Positions 16,682 through 25,897 of a DNA stretch of 64,000 bases are shown here, one piece after another. A model generated the notes under the pieces. The model was not told the origin of the DNA. It saw only the letters and a list, made by a program, of their open reading frames with translations, and ran no database searches. The position numbers and the translations under genes are program-made. The stretch comes from G965200765 sp965200765 (GTDB lineage Bacteria > Pseudomonadota > Gammaproteobacteria > Arenicellales > JAJDZL01). Within the stretch, counting starts at the first letter, position 1. The number at the start of each line of letters is the position of its first letter. The DNA is taken from the NCBI GenBank assembly GCA_965200765.1, contig OZ241380.1:1674001-1738000 (forward strand). Reading direction: 5' to 3'.

Positions 16682-19635
16682 ATCCTCAGTTTCTCCCCTT
16701 CAGGGTCGTAGAAAATCGGCGGCACCACTTTGGCACGAATGACTTTCTCGCGTACCCGGGCAAATACTGTTTCCCCCATCTGCGACTTTCCGTCAACAAG
16801 CAAACCCAGCGCAATCGATCGACCAACAGCAATACTTTGCACGCAAGCGGATACAAATCCGTCTGAATCCACCGATTCGGTCTCCATGGTAATTGGAGCA
16901 CCTTCCGGAATCATTTCATTCGGGTTCTCCGGCAACAGTCCTACCAGTTCTCTCCGCGGGCGACCATTACCACGGCGTATTTCCATTGCCTTTTTGCCAA
17001 TGAAATCGGTCTTCTTCTTTGAGACAATCCAACTCATGCCCAAATCAATCGGATCCACGGTCCCATCCACTTCATGTGCCAGTGAAATAAATCCTTTTTC
17101 CACCCTTAGCACATGATTGGCTTCTGAACCGACTGGACAAATCCCGAAATTCTCACCTAGTTCCATCAAATACTCCCATAGTTGCAACCCAAATCGCCAA
17201 GGTGTATTGATTTCGAAACTCAGCTCACCGGTAAAACTTACGCGGAACACCCGCACCGGTATTGTGCCAATATGCCCTTCTGTCATACACATGAATGACA
17301 AAGACTCACGCGAAAAGTCTATATCTGTCTGTGCTGACTGCAACAGTTCCCGGGCTCTTGGTCCGCATATGGTGGCATTCGCCCATTGAGTTGTTAGCGG
17401 TATGACTGAAACACTCAAATCCGGTCTTTCGACATGAGTCAACTTGTCAAGTTTCGCTTGAACGGCTGGTGCATTACCCGTTGAGCTTGTCATCAAGTAG
17501 TGTTCTTTATCCAGACGAAATACTACCCCGTCGTCAAAAATAAGGCCATCTTCTGTCAGCATGATTCCGTAGCGCCCTTGCTGCTCTTTCAAGTCGCTAA
17601 TAAGATTCGTGTAGACGAGATCGAGCAATTCATTGACATCGAGCCCCTTTAGTTCAAATTTGCCAAGCGGCGAGCCGTCATATATGCCGACTTCATTTCT
17701 GACTGCCTTGCACTCGCGCTGAACGGCATCTTGCATCGTCTCACTCGGCTTAAAGTAGTACCCCGGGCGCCGCCATTGGGCACCAGCTTCATACATTACC
17801 GCGTTTGCATGCTTGTGCCAAGCAGTCATCGGCGTATGTCGATACGGAACAACAGCTGTACCGAATCTGCTACCTGCAATCGCACCAAACTCCACCGGAG
17901 CATATGGTGGTCGGAAAGTTGTCGTTCCGACTTCCTCAGGCTTTAAATTCTGGTGGTCAGCAATAATTCCGATTGCATTCACGTTCGCAGTTTTTCCTTG
18001 GTCCAACCCCATTCCGGTTGTTGTGTACCGCTTCAAATGCTCGATCTCCCCATAACCTTCGCGTAGTGCAACCATCAAATCAGACACAATGACATCCCCC
18101 GCCAAGTCAACAAAAGATTTACGACGTTTTTCTCCGTTGTCCGTACTCCAGCAAGGTTCTATTGCATAATCAAATTCATCAATGTTTGCGATCTCCGGCG
18201 TCGCTACTGCTTGTATGCCAAATCCCGATTGTCGAGCTATCTCATTCCCCGCCCGTAAGCCGTCAGCCAAACATTCGCGCAGTGAGAATCTACCGGTCAC
18301 CGCACCTGCCACCATGGATTCCTGCATTGGTTCACTCGGTACATAACCAGCGATTTCATTTGAGTAACGAATTGTGCCGCGAGACTGGGAAAACATATGC
18401 ACCAGCGGGTTCCAGCCGCCGGAAACACAAAGCAGGTCGCAGTCAATCGTTCTGGCACGCACATTGGAATTTCTGGATGTTACGACGACACCCCCTACCC
18501 TTGTTCGCCCTTTCGCTTTTCGTACGATGCAATTGGAAAGGAGTTCAATGTTCGTTTCCTTCGTTTTTCGGGTGATTTCATCAGAAATTTTGTTTCGAAC
18601 ATCCACGACTGCACACAATTCAATGCCAGCGATTTTCAAATCATCAAGAATCCGGTATGCGGAATCATTGTTCGCAAAGACAACGGCACGCTTACCGGGT
18701 ACAACTGCATGGGTCGAAATGTATCGGGATACCGCGGAGCAATTCATGACACCGGGCAAATCATTGTTCTCGAAAATAATCGGGCGCTCCATTGCACCGG
18801 TTGCCAAAAGTACAGTTTTCGCCCAGATTTTCCAATTGCGCCCGGCAATTTCGCGCGGCATTGGAGATCGTTCCATTACGGTAACCATATTGCCCTCGTA
18901 ATAACCCCAAGCCGTGGCATTTTGAAGCCTGATAACATTTTTCATTGAATCCAGTTCGGCTACAGTCTCATTCACCCATTCCATTGCCGGTACAGAATTC
19001 AAGGTCGCGCGACTATTCAGCAACATGCCACCCGGTTGAAGCATGTCATCAACCAGAACCACTTTTACATTGCTTCGCGCCAACACCAGACTGCTCATCA
19101 ATCCCGTCGGACCAGCACCTACGATCAAAACATCGCAATGGTAGTATCGGCTTTCATGTCGTCGCCCTGAATCCTGATCGGAAACATGTCCAAAGCCTGC
19201 GGCTTTTCGAATCATCGGTTCAAACCAATGCCAGTGTGGCCACATGAATGTCTTGTAATAGAAGCCCGACGGCAATACCGGAGAAAACCACTGCAGAACT
19301 GAACCCAAGTCGAATTCGACACTGGGCCAACAGTTTACGCTGTGTGCCTCCAGCCCTTCCCGAAGCGGAATCACTGATGCCAACACATTCGGATCGGATT
19401 CATCCCCCGCCAGTTGAACAAGTGAAGATACGTCAGCATAGCCAATACCTTGCAACCCCCTGGGGCGGTGATACTTGAAACTGCGAGAAAGTACATCGAT
19501 TTGATTGGCCATGAGCGCGGACGCAAGTGTATCGCCTTGAAATCCGGACAACTCCTTCCCGTTGAACCGGAAATTCAAGACCTGGTTCCGGTCAATCAAC
19601 CCCCCTGTTGGAAGCCGTGCGACTTCTGACTTCAT
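16678..19635 (-). CDS. soxA: Sarcosine oxidase alpha subunit
   Basis: 985-residue alpha subunit, the full length of the family. It has an N-terminal 2Fe-2S ferredoxin-like fold region (LNFRFNGKELSGFQGDTLA), a nucleotide-binding Rossmann motif VLIVGAGPTGL near residue 170, a second dinucleotide region (GKRAVVFANNDSAYR), and a C-terminal half related to the glycine-cleavage T protein that binds tetrahydrofolate and captures formaldehyde as methylene-THF. The sarcosine-oxidising flavin site of the classical enzyme is in the beta subunit, whose gene is absent here. The start overlaps the soxD stop by 4 bases (ATGA) and the stop overlaps soxG, so the three genes are translationally coupled. Confidence 0.93.
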   Translation of the reverse strand: MKSEVARLPTGGLIDRNQVLNFRFNGKELSGFQGDTLASALMANQIDVLSRSFKYHRPRGLQGIGYADVSSLVQLAGDESDPNVLASVIPLREGLEAHSVNCWPSVEFDLGSVLQWFSPVLPSGFYYKTFMWPHWHWFEPMIRKAAGFGHVSDQDSGRRHESRYYHCDVLIVGAGPTGLMSSLVLARSNVKVVLVDDMLQPGGMLLNSRATLNSVPAMEWVNETVAELDSMKNVIRLQNATAWGYYEGNMVTVMERSPMPREIAGRNWKIWAKTVLLATGAMERPIIFENNDLPGVMNCSAVSRYISTHAVVPGKRAVVFANNDSAYRILDDLKIAGIELCAVVDVRNKISDEITRKTKETNIELLSNCIVRKAKGRTRVGGVVVTSRNSNVRARTIDCDLLCVSGGWNPLVHMFSQSRGTIRYSNEIAGYVPSEPMQESMVAGAVTGRFSLRECLADGLRAGNEIARQSGFGIQAVATPEIANIDEFDYAIEPCWSTDNGEKRRKSFVDLAGDVIVSDLMVALREGYGEIEHLKRYTTTGMGLDQGKTANVNAIGIIADHQNLKPEEVGTTTFRPPYAPVEFGAIAGSRFGTAVVPYRHTPMTAWHKHANAVMYEAGAQWRRPGYYFKPSETMQDAVQRECKAVRNEVGIYDGSPLGKFELKGLDVNELLDLVYTNLISDLKEQQGRYGIMLTEDGLIFDDGVVFRLDKEHYLMTSSTGNAPAVQAKLDKLTHVERPDLSVSVIPLTTQWANATICGPRARELLQSAQTDIDFSRESLSFMCMTEGHIGTIPVRVFRVSFTGELSFEINTPWRFGLQLWEYLMELGENFGICPVGSEANHVLRVEKGFISLAHEVDGTVDPIDLGMSWIVSKKKTDFIGKKAMEIRRGNGRPRRELVGLLPENPNEMIPEGAPITMETESVDSDGFVSACVQSIAVGRSIALGLLVDGKSQMGETVFARVREKVIRAKVVPPIFYDPEGEKLRM

Positions 19636-19877
19636 TCAGCGACAGTCAATTTGTGTGTGACAGTATCCCGGCGAAGCCGAAACCACATGCCACAGCCTTT
19701 TTCGTGGCACCAATGTTCTTCAATAATCTCCGGGCGGTTGTTGCGATAGCAAAGGTAGTCAACCCATTGTTCATCTGTTAGCGAATCAGGTGCGGGACGC
19801 GGTGAATACACTTCGCCAGCACATCGAAATTCCGACTCCGCTCTGGAACCGCAACTTGGACAGGGAATCAGCAGCAT
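19632..19877 (-). CDS. soxD: Sarcosine oxidase delta subunit
   Basis: Small zinc-binding subunit, 81 residues from the ATG at 19877. The family start MLLIPCPSCG is intact, followed by EFRCAG, YRNNRP and WCHEKGCGMWF, giving the C..C and H/C residues expected for the zinc site that ties the delta subunit to alpha. An upstream ATG at 19934 would add 19 residues not typical of the family. In complete operons the order is soxB-soxD-soxA-soxG; here nothing precedes soxD except a regulatory gap and a divergent AraC-family regulator. Confidence 0.9.
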   Translation of the reverse strand: MLLIPCPSCGSRAESEFRCAGEVYSPRPAPDSLTDEQWVDYLCYRNNRPEIIEEHWCHEKGCGMWFRLRRDTVTHKLTVAE

Positions 19878-20095
19878 TAAATTGGTCTGGACACTTGGTT
19901 GCGATTCGGCCGGATACAAAAAATCAACGAACACATATTTTCAAGGGTCAAGTTTCAAATCCTTTGTTGGCAATATCGTGAGTGTTATGGTTCATTTATA
20001 TTCTAACCCATTGTTTTGCGACCAGGTGGCTTGACCACAAAGAACAACACTGTCTTCTGAATGCTATAATTTTGTAGTATGGTCACATCAGAAAG

Positions 20096-20119
20096 TGTGT
20101 CAATCAAATTGTTGACACA
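20096..20119. promoter_or_regulatory. Inverted repeat between soxD and the AraC regulator
   Basis: A perfect pair of 8-bp arms, TGTGTCAA and TTGACACA, separated by 8 bases, lies in the 400-base gap between the divergent soxD and araC-type genes (19878-20277). The symmetry and place fit an operator. AraC-family proteins more often bind direct repeats, so the protein that binds here is uncertain. The rest of the gap shows no gene I would support. Confidence 0.45.
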
Positions 20120-20277
20120 ATCCTTCATAATCCAAATACCATGTTTGAAACGATTGAAGTCAAATGTCTGACGAACGCAATAACAACCTGGATTTGTTGC
20201 ACCGGAATACCGGTCATGCATCATGATGGCAAACGACTATTGTATTTTTTCATCCCGCTTTTGAACTTCGTCAGGCG

Positions 20278-21360
20278 ATGTTGAATCTCGTTTCACAACA
20301 AAACAGTTCGGTTGCAACCAGACATTTGGAGCAACCAGAATCTGAACTTGTTCCGCATGTTCTTGCACCGGCAGCAACCGGTGTAGATCAATTCATCAGC
20401 AAGCATGGAGGCGATGCGGACCGGGTATTTGGAGAAGCCGGAATTGACTCGAAGTGCATCGGAAACCCAATTGCGGGTGTATCCCTGCATTCATTCTGTA
20501 ATTTGTTTGAATGGGCTTCACGTGACACCCGTCACGACAACTTCGGTTTGTGGTTCGGCAATCAGTTTCAACCGAATGACCTGGGACTGTGGGGTTATGC
20601 TGCAATTTCTTCACCTACTTTGGGTAACGCACTGGATAATCTCGTTGACCTGTTTCACTATCATCAGCAATGCTCAATGATGCGATTGGCCCGGCACAGT
20701 GAATCAACGCTTCAACTGGAGTACCAAGTCAGGGATCCCGAAATTTTAGAACGCCGGCAGGATGCTGAATTGTCGCTCGGCATGTTTCTGAATGTTTTCA
20801 GGGAATGCAACGGGCCACATTGGGCACCAGAAGAAGTTCACTTTGAACACCCCAGACCGGAGAATAGCCGCGAACATGAAAAAGCATTTGGCGCACCAGT
20901 ATTTTTCAGTCAGCAAGTCAATGCAATTGTGTTCAAGTCGGACTTGATGACTCAGTCAATGCCGCAACGAGATCTCAAGTTGATGTCACTCATGAGATTT
21001 TGTCTGGAATCCCTGCATCCGGATACTGCATTCGCCCAAAGTCTGATTGACCGAATTCGAAACATCATTCGCATCAATCTGCCGAATGGCTACCCTTCGC
21101 TTGAACAGATTGCGGAAGAAGTCTATATGAGCACCAGTACCATACAGCGAAATTTGGCCTGGGAGGGCATGTCCTATTCAGACCTGGTCGAAGAAACACG
21201 CAAAAATTTGGCAGACATGTATTTCAAGCAACGCAATCTCTCTCTGACAGAAATTGCTTATTTGCTTGGCTACTCGGAACTGAGTGCGTTTAGCCGGGCA
21301 TTTCGACGCTGGACCGGTTATTCGCCAAGAGAATTTCGCAACCACCACAAAAACACTTAA
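20278..21360 (+). CDS. AraC-family transcriptional regulator
   Basis: 360-residue DNA-binding regulator. The N-terminal two thirds resemble the arabinose-binding-type domain of the OruR/ArgR subgroup (QFISKHGGDADRVF, LWGYAAISSPTLG, FHYHQQCSM). The C-terminal 100 residues form the double helix-turn-helix: IAEEVYMSTSTIQRNL, then LTEIAYLLGYSELSAFSRAF and the family-typical WTGYSPREFR. It is transcribed away from soxDAG and lies between that cluster and the potDABC-type transporter, so it is a plausible regulator of either, responding to an imported amine or betaine; this is inferred from position. The ATG at 20278 has no strong ribosome-binding site. Confidence 0.9.
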   Translation: MLNLVSQQNSSVATRHLEQPESELVPHVLAPAATGVDQFISKHGGDADRVFGEAGIDSKCIGNPIAGVSLHSFCNLFEWASRDTRHDNFGLWFGNQFQPNDLGLWGYAAISSPTLGNALDNLVDLFHYHQQCSMMRLARHSESTLQLEYQVRDPEILERRQDAELSLGMFLNVFRECNGPHWAPEEVHFEHPRPENSREHEKAFGAPVFFSQQVNAIVFKSDLMTQSMPQRDLKLMSLMRFCLESLHPDTAFAQSLIDRIRNIIRINLPNGYPSLEQIAEEVYMSTSTIQRNLAWEGMSYSDLVEETRKNLADMYFKQRNLSLTEIAYLLGYSELSAFSRAFRRWTGYSPREFRNHHKNT

Positions 21361-21464
21361 GCTACTATTCTGCACAGGCTAAAACCGATGACAACACCCA
21401 TCGGAATGTGGAGCATGCGGTGAATGGATTCTGCAAGTGCGGTTTTTTGCTGTACGCCACCGCT

Positions 21465-22289
21465 TCAGCGACGCGGGCCTGCCCTTCGAAATCGACGAAA
21501 CGTAACCAGTATCAAATACAAAACCAGAACAATTCCAATCGCACCGCCCATGGTCAGAGAACCCAGAGTTGGTACCATTGGCGTATATCCAGACACCATT
21601 TTCGCATATAGCCATTCAGGAATGGTCTGGTCAGCACCCGTCGTAAACAGGGACAACGGAAAATTTCCCCATGACAACAAGAATGCAAAAATCGCACCTG
21701 AAACCACTCCCGGCGACAAAATCGGTAAGGTGATTTCACGAAATACTTGCCATCGGGTTGCTCCAAGATCAAAGGCTGCTTCTTCCCATACCGGGTCAAA
21801 ACTGTAAACCTGAATGCACATGACAAGTGTGACAATCGGCAATATCCAAATCATGTGCGCAAAAACTGCGGTGTGCCAGCTGGTAATGATTCCAATGTTG
21901 GAAAACCATAGCAACAATGCCAGTCCGAGTACTGCCTGCGGGAAGAATATTGGTAGCAGAATGATTCGCTGATAAATTTTTCTGCCTTTCCATTCATAGC
22001 GTGCAAATGCCAGCGCACCCAAAAACGCCAGTACTACGGAAAACAGTGTGACCAGTGTAGCAACACTGAATGAGGTCCAGAACAAGTCGCGCACTGAAAG
22101 GGATTCAAAAGCTTTTTCATACCACCGCGTGTCCCAGAATTTGACAGGAAACTGAAAATAGCGTTGCTTGGTGAATGAGGCCAGCACAATGGACATCATC
22201 GGCAAGTACAAAAACAGCACAACCGAAGCGGTCCAGGCAATAATCAATGCGCGGGATACGCGAAACACTCGCTTGCTGCCCATCGTCAA
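21465..22289 (-). CDS. ABC transporter permease, PotC-like
   Basis: 274-residue inner-membrane permease of the spermidine/putrescine-type family, with a first helix after residue 12, further helices to the C-terminus, and the ATPase-contact loop EEAAFDLGATRWQVFREI. It is the last gene of the potD-potA-potB-potC operon and starts 4 bases inside the end of potB. The exact substrate is not visible: this family covers polyamines, and related systems near sarcosine oxidase genes often take up betaines or other methylated amines. Confidence 0.9.
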   Translation of the reverse strand: MTMGSKRVFRVSRALIIAWTASVVLFLYLPMMSIVLASFTKQRYFQFPVKFWDTRWYEKAFESLSVRDLFWTSFSVATLVTLFSVVLAFLGALAFARYEWKGRKIYQRIILLPIFFPQAVLGLALLLWFSNIGIITSWHTAVFAHMIWILPIVTLVMCIQVYSFDPVWEEAAFDLGATRWQVFREITLPILSPGVVSGAIFAFLLSWGNFPLSLFTTGADQTIPEWLYAKMVSGYTPMVPTLGSLTMGGAIGIVLVLYLILVTFRRFRRAGPRR

Positions 22290-23155
22290 CGTCTCCCGAT
22301 GATGCGGTCCAAATCAATGCGCCGGAACAGAAAATATACGATCGAACCGGATAGCACAATCATTATGACCGACAACACGGACCCTTTTGGCCAATTTTGT
22401 GCGAACGTAAATGCTGATTCAATGTCGTCTGCAATCATCACAATGGTTTGTCCGCCAAGAATTTTTGATTCGGCCAGTGACCCCAGAACCAGTATGAATG
22501 TCAGCATGCAACCAATCAAAATTCCCGGCATGGATAGCGGCAACTCTATTTCCTTGAATATTTGCAACCGCGTTGCCCCAAGATCGGAAGCGGCTTCCTT
22601 CAGCGAATCCGGCACCATGGACATGCCAATCACCAAGGGAAAAAGCATAAATGGCAAATAGACATACACCAATCCAAGAATGATTGCCGGTACGGTGTAC
22701 AGCATCCCTGAAGCAGAGACTCCAAACAGCACCTTCAAGGTACCGTCAATAATGCCGTTTTTCAGCAACAGCAGTACCCATCCAAACAATCGGATGTTCT
22801 CCGAGATTAACAGAGGCAAAGCAACCAGAATGGTTACCAGTGTTGCCCATTTGCCGAACAGCTTCGCCATACCATAGGCGATCGGGTAGGTAACGATCAG
22901 CAAAAGAAAAACTGTGATGACAGAAAGCCACAAGGACCACGAAAAGGAAATGTAGTAGCTTTCAGATACAACTGAAATGTAGTTCTGAATAGTTGGCGCT
23001 TGGTCCAGCGTAAATGTTTTCGGCGGCATGAAACTGTAAACCACCACCAGAATCAGAGGACCTGCAAAACCAATCACCAAAAACAGGCAAAGCGGAATGG
23101 CTGCCAGTACGCCGGGTTGCCTGACCCAATTCAAAAATGAGTGTCGCGGCTGCAT
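22286..23155 (-). CDS. ABC transporter permease, PotB-like
   Basis: 289-residue inner-membrane permease, partner of the downstream PotC-like gene, which it overlaps by 4 bases. It begins with a short cytoplasmic N-terminus, a first helix at about residues 16-37, and the long periplasmic segment MPPKTFTLDQAPTIQNY seen in PotB proteins. The coupling loop is KEAASDLGATRLQIFKEI. Gene order and length match polyamine-type importers; the substrate is unassigned. Confidence 0.9.
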   Translation of the reverse strand: MQPRHSFLNWVRQPGVLAAIPLCLFLVIGFAGPLILVVVYSFMPPKTFTLDQAPTIQNYISVVSESYYISFSWSLWLSVITVFLLLIVTYPIAYGMAKLFGKWATLVTILVALPLLISENIRLFGWVLLLLKNGIIDGTLKVLFGVSASGMLYTVPAIILGLVYVYLPFMLFPLVIGMSMVPDSLKEAASDLGATRLQIFKEIELPLSMPGILIGCMLTFILVLGSLAESKILGGQTIVMIADDIESAFTFAQNWPKGSVLSVIMIVLSGSIVYFLFRRIDLDRIIGRR

Positions 23156-23178
23156 GGAAACAGTAGCCGAGCGGAATC

Positions 23179-24255
23179 TTATTCGTTTACAAAAATGGAA
23201 TCTTCAGGTCGCCAACCGACAACTACCTGATCGCCGAGTGTCCCTGAGAAAGGGTCGTCCTGCAAACGCTCAACCAACCAGTGATCATTACCATCATCGC
23301 TGGTCACGTGATACTGAATGCGAGACCCCAGTGCATAATCATTGAACAATACGCCATTCATCTGGTTCGGCAAGGAACTGGCTGAAGGACCGATCTTCAT
23401 TACTTCCGGACGAATAATCAAAAAACCATCTTCAAACTTGCTTGAGGAACTGTCAATCCGAAACTCGCTTCCGCTGAGCTTGTGCTGTACTACATCATCG
23501 CCGACCTTGGTAACTTCCAGTGTATTGACCTCGCCCATGAACTGGGCAACAAACTTGTTGAGAGGTCGGTTGTAGATATCGTCTGGCCGACCAATCTGAA
23601 TCAATTTGCCAAAATTCAAAATGCCGATACGGTCGCTCATCACCATGGCTTCTTCAAGCGAATGAGTGATGTAGACAAAAGTCTTGCCGGTTTCCCGGTG
23701 GATATCCTTGAGTTCTTTCTCCAGAGTTTTCCGCAGTCGATAATCCATCGCCGACAGGGGTTCGTCGAAAAACAAAATTTCCGGATTGAATGCCAGTGCA
23801 CGCGCCAAGGCAATACGTTGCCGTTCTCCACCTGAACATTCACTGATGCGCTTCGTGTAAAAATCTGCCGGCAATCGCAACAATTCCAACAATTCAAGCG
23901 CGCGATTCTTGCGCACTGTAGAATTTTCACCTTTGATTTTCAAGGCAAACTCGATGTTCGACCCCACAGACTTGTGGGGAAACAATGCGAGATTTTGAAA
24001 TACCATACAAGTCGGCCGCTTGTTTGCCGGCACGTCATTGATGGTATCTCCTTTCAAAATGATTTCGCCACTGGTGGGAAAGTCCATTCCCACCAGTATG
24101 CGAATCAATGTTGTTTTGCCGCTACCCGATGGTCCGACGAGTGTGAAAAATTCACCTTCTGAAATCTTCAGGTCAACAGTATCCAGCGCGGTGAATTCAC
24201 CAAACTGTTTCGTTATTCCTCTCAATTCGAGGAACGCAGACACATTTTCACCCAT
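23179..24255 (-). CDS. ABC transporter ATPase, PotA-like
   Basis: 358-residue ATP-binding subunit of the importer. Walker A is GPSGSGKTT (about residues 38-46), the signature motif is CSGGERQRIALARAL with the usual leucine or serine replaced by cysteine in the first position, Walker B is EILFFDEPLSAMD, and the switch histidine is in YITHSLEEA. After residue 240 comes the TOBE-type regulatory domain common to PotA. It is 23 bases upstream of potB and 58 bases after potD, so it belongs to the same operon. Confidence 0.93.
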   Translation of the reverse strand: MGENVSAFLELRGITKQFGEFTALDTVDLKISEGEFFTLVGPSGSGKTTLIRILVGMDFPTSGEIILKGDTINDVPANKRPTCMVFQNLALFPHKSVGSNIEFALKIKGENSTVRKNRALELLELLRLPADFYTKRISECSGGERQRIALARALAFNPEILFFDEPLSAMDYRLRKTLEKELKDIHRETGKTFVYITHSLEEAMVMSDRIGILNFGKLIQIGRPDDIYNRPLNKFVAQFMGEVNTLEVTKVGDDVVQHKLSGSEFRIDSSSSKFEDGFLIIRPEVMKIGPSASSLPNQMNGVLFNDYALGSRIQYHVTSDDGNDHWLVERLQDDPFSGTLGDQVVVGWRPEDSIFVNE

Positions 24256-24313
24256 TGATTGCCTACAATCTGTTCGTCGGATCCAATTCTCTGGATAACG
24301 GCATCAGACACGA

Positions 24314-25465
24314 TTAACCTTCACGCTCCCGCTTGGCGGCCGAGTAAAGGACATACATTTCGTCGTAGTCGGGATTGATGTCATAGTCTTGTGACCTTGC
24401 CATTTCCTCCTGGAGGGTATCCCACTGAATTGCGTCCAGCTCCTCACTGTCGAATGCGTTCAACACCGCCGCATCACCCATTTGGGTAACCGGATTGTAG
24501 GTGCCTTCAGCAAATGCTACGAGCTTGCTAATATCCGGACGCTGAATGAATGCCAGGAACTCTTCAGCCAGCGGAGACACTTGCGGATTGTTGACCACCG
24601 AGGTCAACTCAATCCATACGATACCGCCCTTGCCGTCCATAGGACCGGAAGCGGGTGTGATCCCGCGGACATTCTTGAAACCGTCATATCGTGCCGGCGA
24701 CGCCGTATATGTGCCGCCTGTAAAATAAGCATCAATTTCACCATTGATCAACGCCAGGTTCATGGCAACCAAATCGTCTGTCAAAATCTTGGCACCGTTG
24801 AAGACCTGCTTTGCCACTTCTCCAAACGAAGCAATTTCCGCCGCAGTATGCGTTTTGAACGGATGAACGTCAGCTGCCACGCACATGTGGTAAATGTTCC
24901 AGTTGTCGTAGGTAAGCACACCATAGCGGTCCTTCATTGCAGGATCAAGAAACAACTTGAAGCCTTGATCTTCCGCCATTGAGCGAGAGATTTTGTCGGT
25001 GTTTACAACAAAATTGAATGGCCCGAATCGTTGGGTTACCCCAAGCAGGTACTCGCCAGTCTTGTCCATTGCCCAAGGATACGGAGGGTGAAACTCCGGC
25101 ATCATTTTCTCGAAGAACGGCTCAAATCGGTCACGCGGAATATCCTTGATCAAGCCTTCCGGCCACATCATTTCGCGCGCCCAGGGATTATTCACATTGA
25201 TGAGGTCCCAGATCTTGGTTTCACCGCCGCGAAGCTTGTTCACCGCATCCGGGTCGGATGTAAGTCCCTCGGCCCGAACAGTCGCATTGAACTCCCGTCG
25301 AAACGGATCCAGTACATCATCCGAGTTGTACCCTTCCCAACAGTAGATGTTGAGCTCGTTTTCCCGTTGAGCGCGTGCCAATCCCGGCACAGTTCCCAAA
25401 GTGGCAGCGGCGGCCAATGAACTTGTATATTTCAAAAATTCACGCCGCGTAGGTCGCATAATCAT
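24314..25465 (-). CDS. Periplasmic substrate-binding protein, PotD-like, Tat-exported
   Basis: 383-residue extracellular solute-binding protein of the spermidine/putrescine family. The N-terminus carries a twin-arginine motif (TRREFLK) followed by a hydrophobic stretch ending PGLARA, so export by Tat is likely. The mature start LNIYCWEGYNSDDVLDPF is typical of PotD-like proteins. The ligand pocket cannot be assigned; polyamine, betaine and opine binders share this fold. It is the first gene of the transporter operon, with GGGAGAAAG as ribosome-binding site before the ATG at 25465. Confidence 0.92.
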   Translation of the reverse strand: MIMRPTRREFLKYTSSLAAAATLGTVPGLARAQRENELNIYCWEGYNSDDVLDPFRREFNATVRAEGLTSDPDAVNKLRGGETKIWDLINVNNPWAREMMWPEGLIKDIPRDRFEPFFEKMMPEFHPPYPWAMDKTGEYLLGVTQRFGPFNFVVNTDKISRSMAEDQGFKLFLDPAMKDRYGVLTYDNWNIYHMCVAADVHPFKTHTAAEIASFGEVAKQVFNGAKILTDDLVAMNLALINGEIDAYFTGGTYTASPARYDGFKNVRGITPASGPMDGKGGIVWIELTSVVNNPQVSPLAEEFLAFIQRPDISKLVAFAEGTYNPVTQMGDAAVLNAFDSEELDAIQWDTLQEEMARSQDYDINPDYDEMYVLYSAAKREREG

Positions 25466-25897
25466 AACGCAACTTTCTCCCTAATATGTAAAACAAAAAG
25501 CACTCGCAGACCGCAATCCATGTTCGACTTGAGTCTCACATTGCTGTGCGACTGTTACATGGTTCAACCGACGTAATCGGCATGAACTTTGGATTTGATG
25601 CAACGAGTATGTGAAACAGATAAATTTACTACAAAACCTTCAATGTGTTCATTAAAAATTGGCAGTTCGGAATTTTGATTCGTGAATTTTCAGATTTCTG
25701 GCACGTCAATTACAGGCTTGCCTTGAAACCGGGCTATCGCAGTCAAGTATTGTTGACAATAGCGAGTTCACCGCTCATCGACTTGCTCGAGAATGTCCTT
25801 GATACCGAAAACCACAGCGTTTTGAAAATTTCATGCCATCTGATGCGTTCGCGGATTCTGGTTGATTGATCTGCGATTCTGATAACATTAGTGATCC
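25466..25897. other. 432-base gap between the transporter operon and the lipoate cluster
   Basis: This stretch should hold the promoter of the potDABC-type operon and the end of the lipoate cluster transcript. I see only a short inverted repeat (TATTGT, two bases, ACAATA at 25748-25761) and no convincing gene, riboswitch or terminator. Open frames here lack ribosome-binding sites and family resemblance. Confidence 0.5.

Noticed and set aside
20003..20224. 73-codon minus-strand frame upstream of soxD
   Set aside because: No ribosome-binding site or family pattern; it spans the operator-like palindrome at 20096-20119.
25645..25869. 74-codon plus-strand frame in the gap before the lipoate cluster
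   Set aside because: No recognisable start signal and a composition typical of non-coding DNA.
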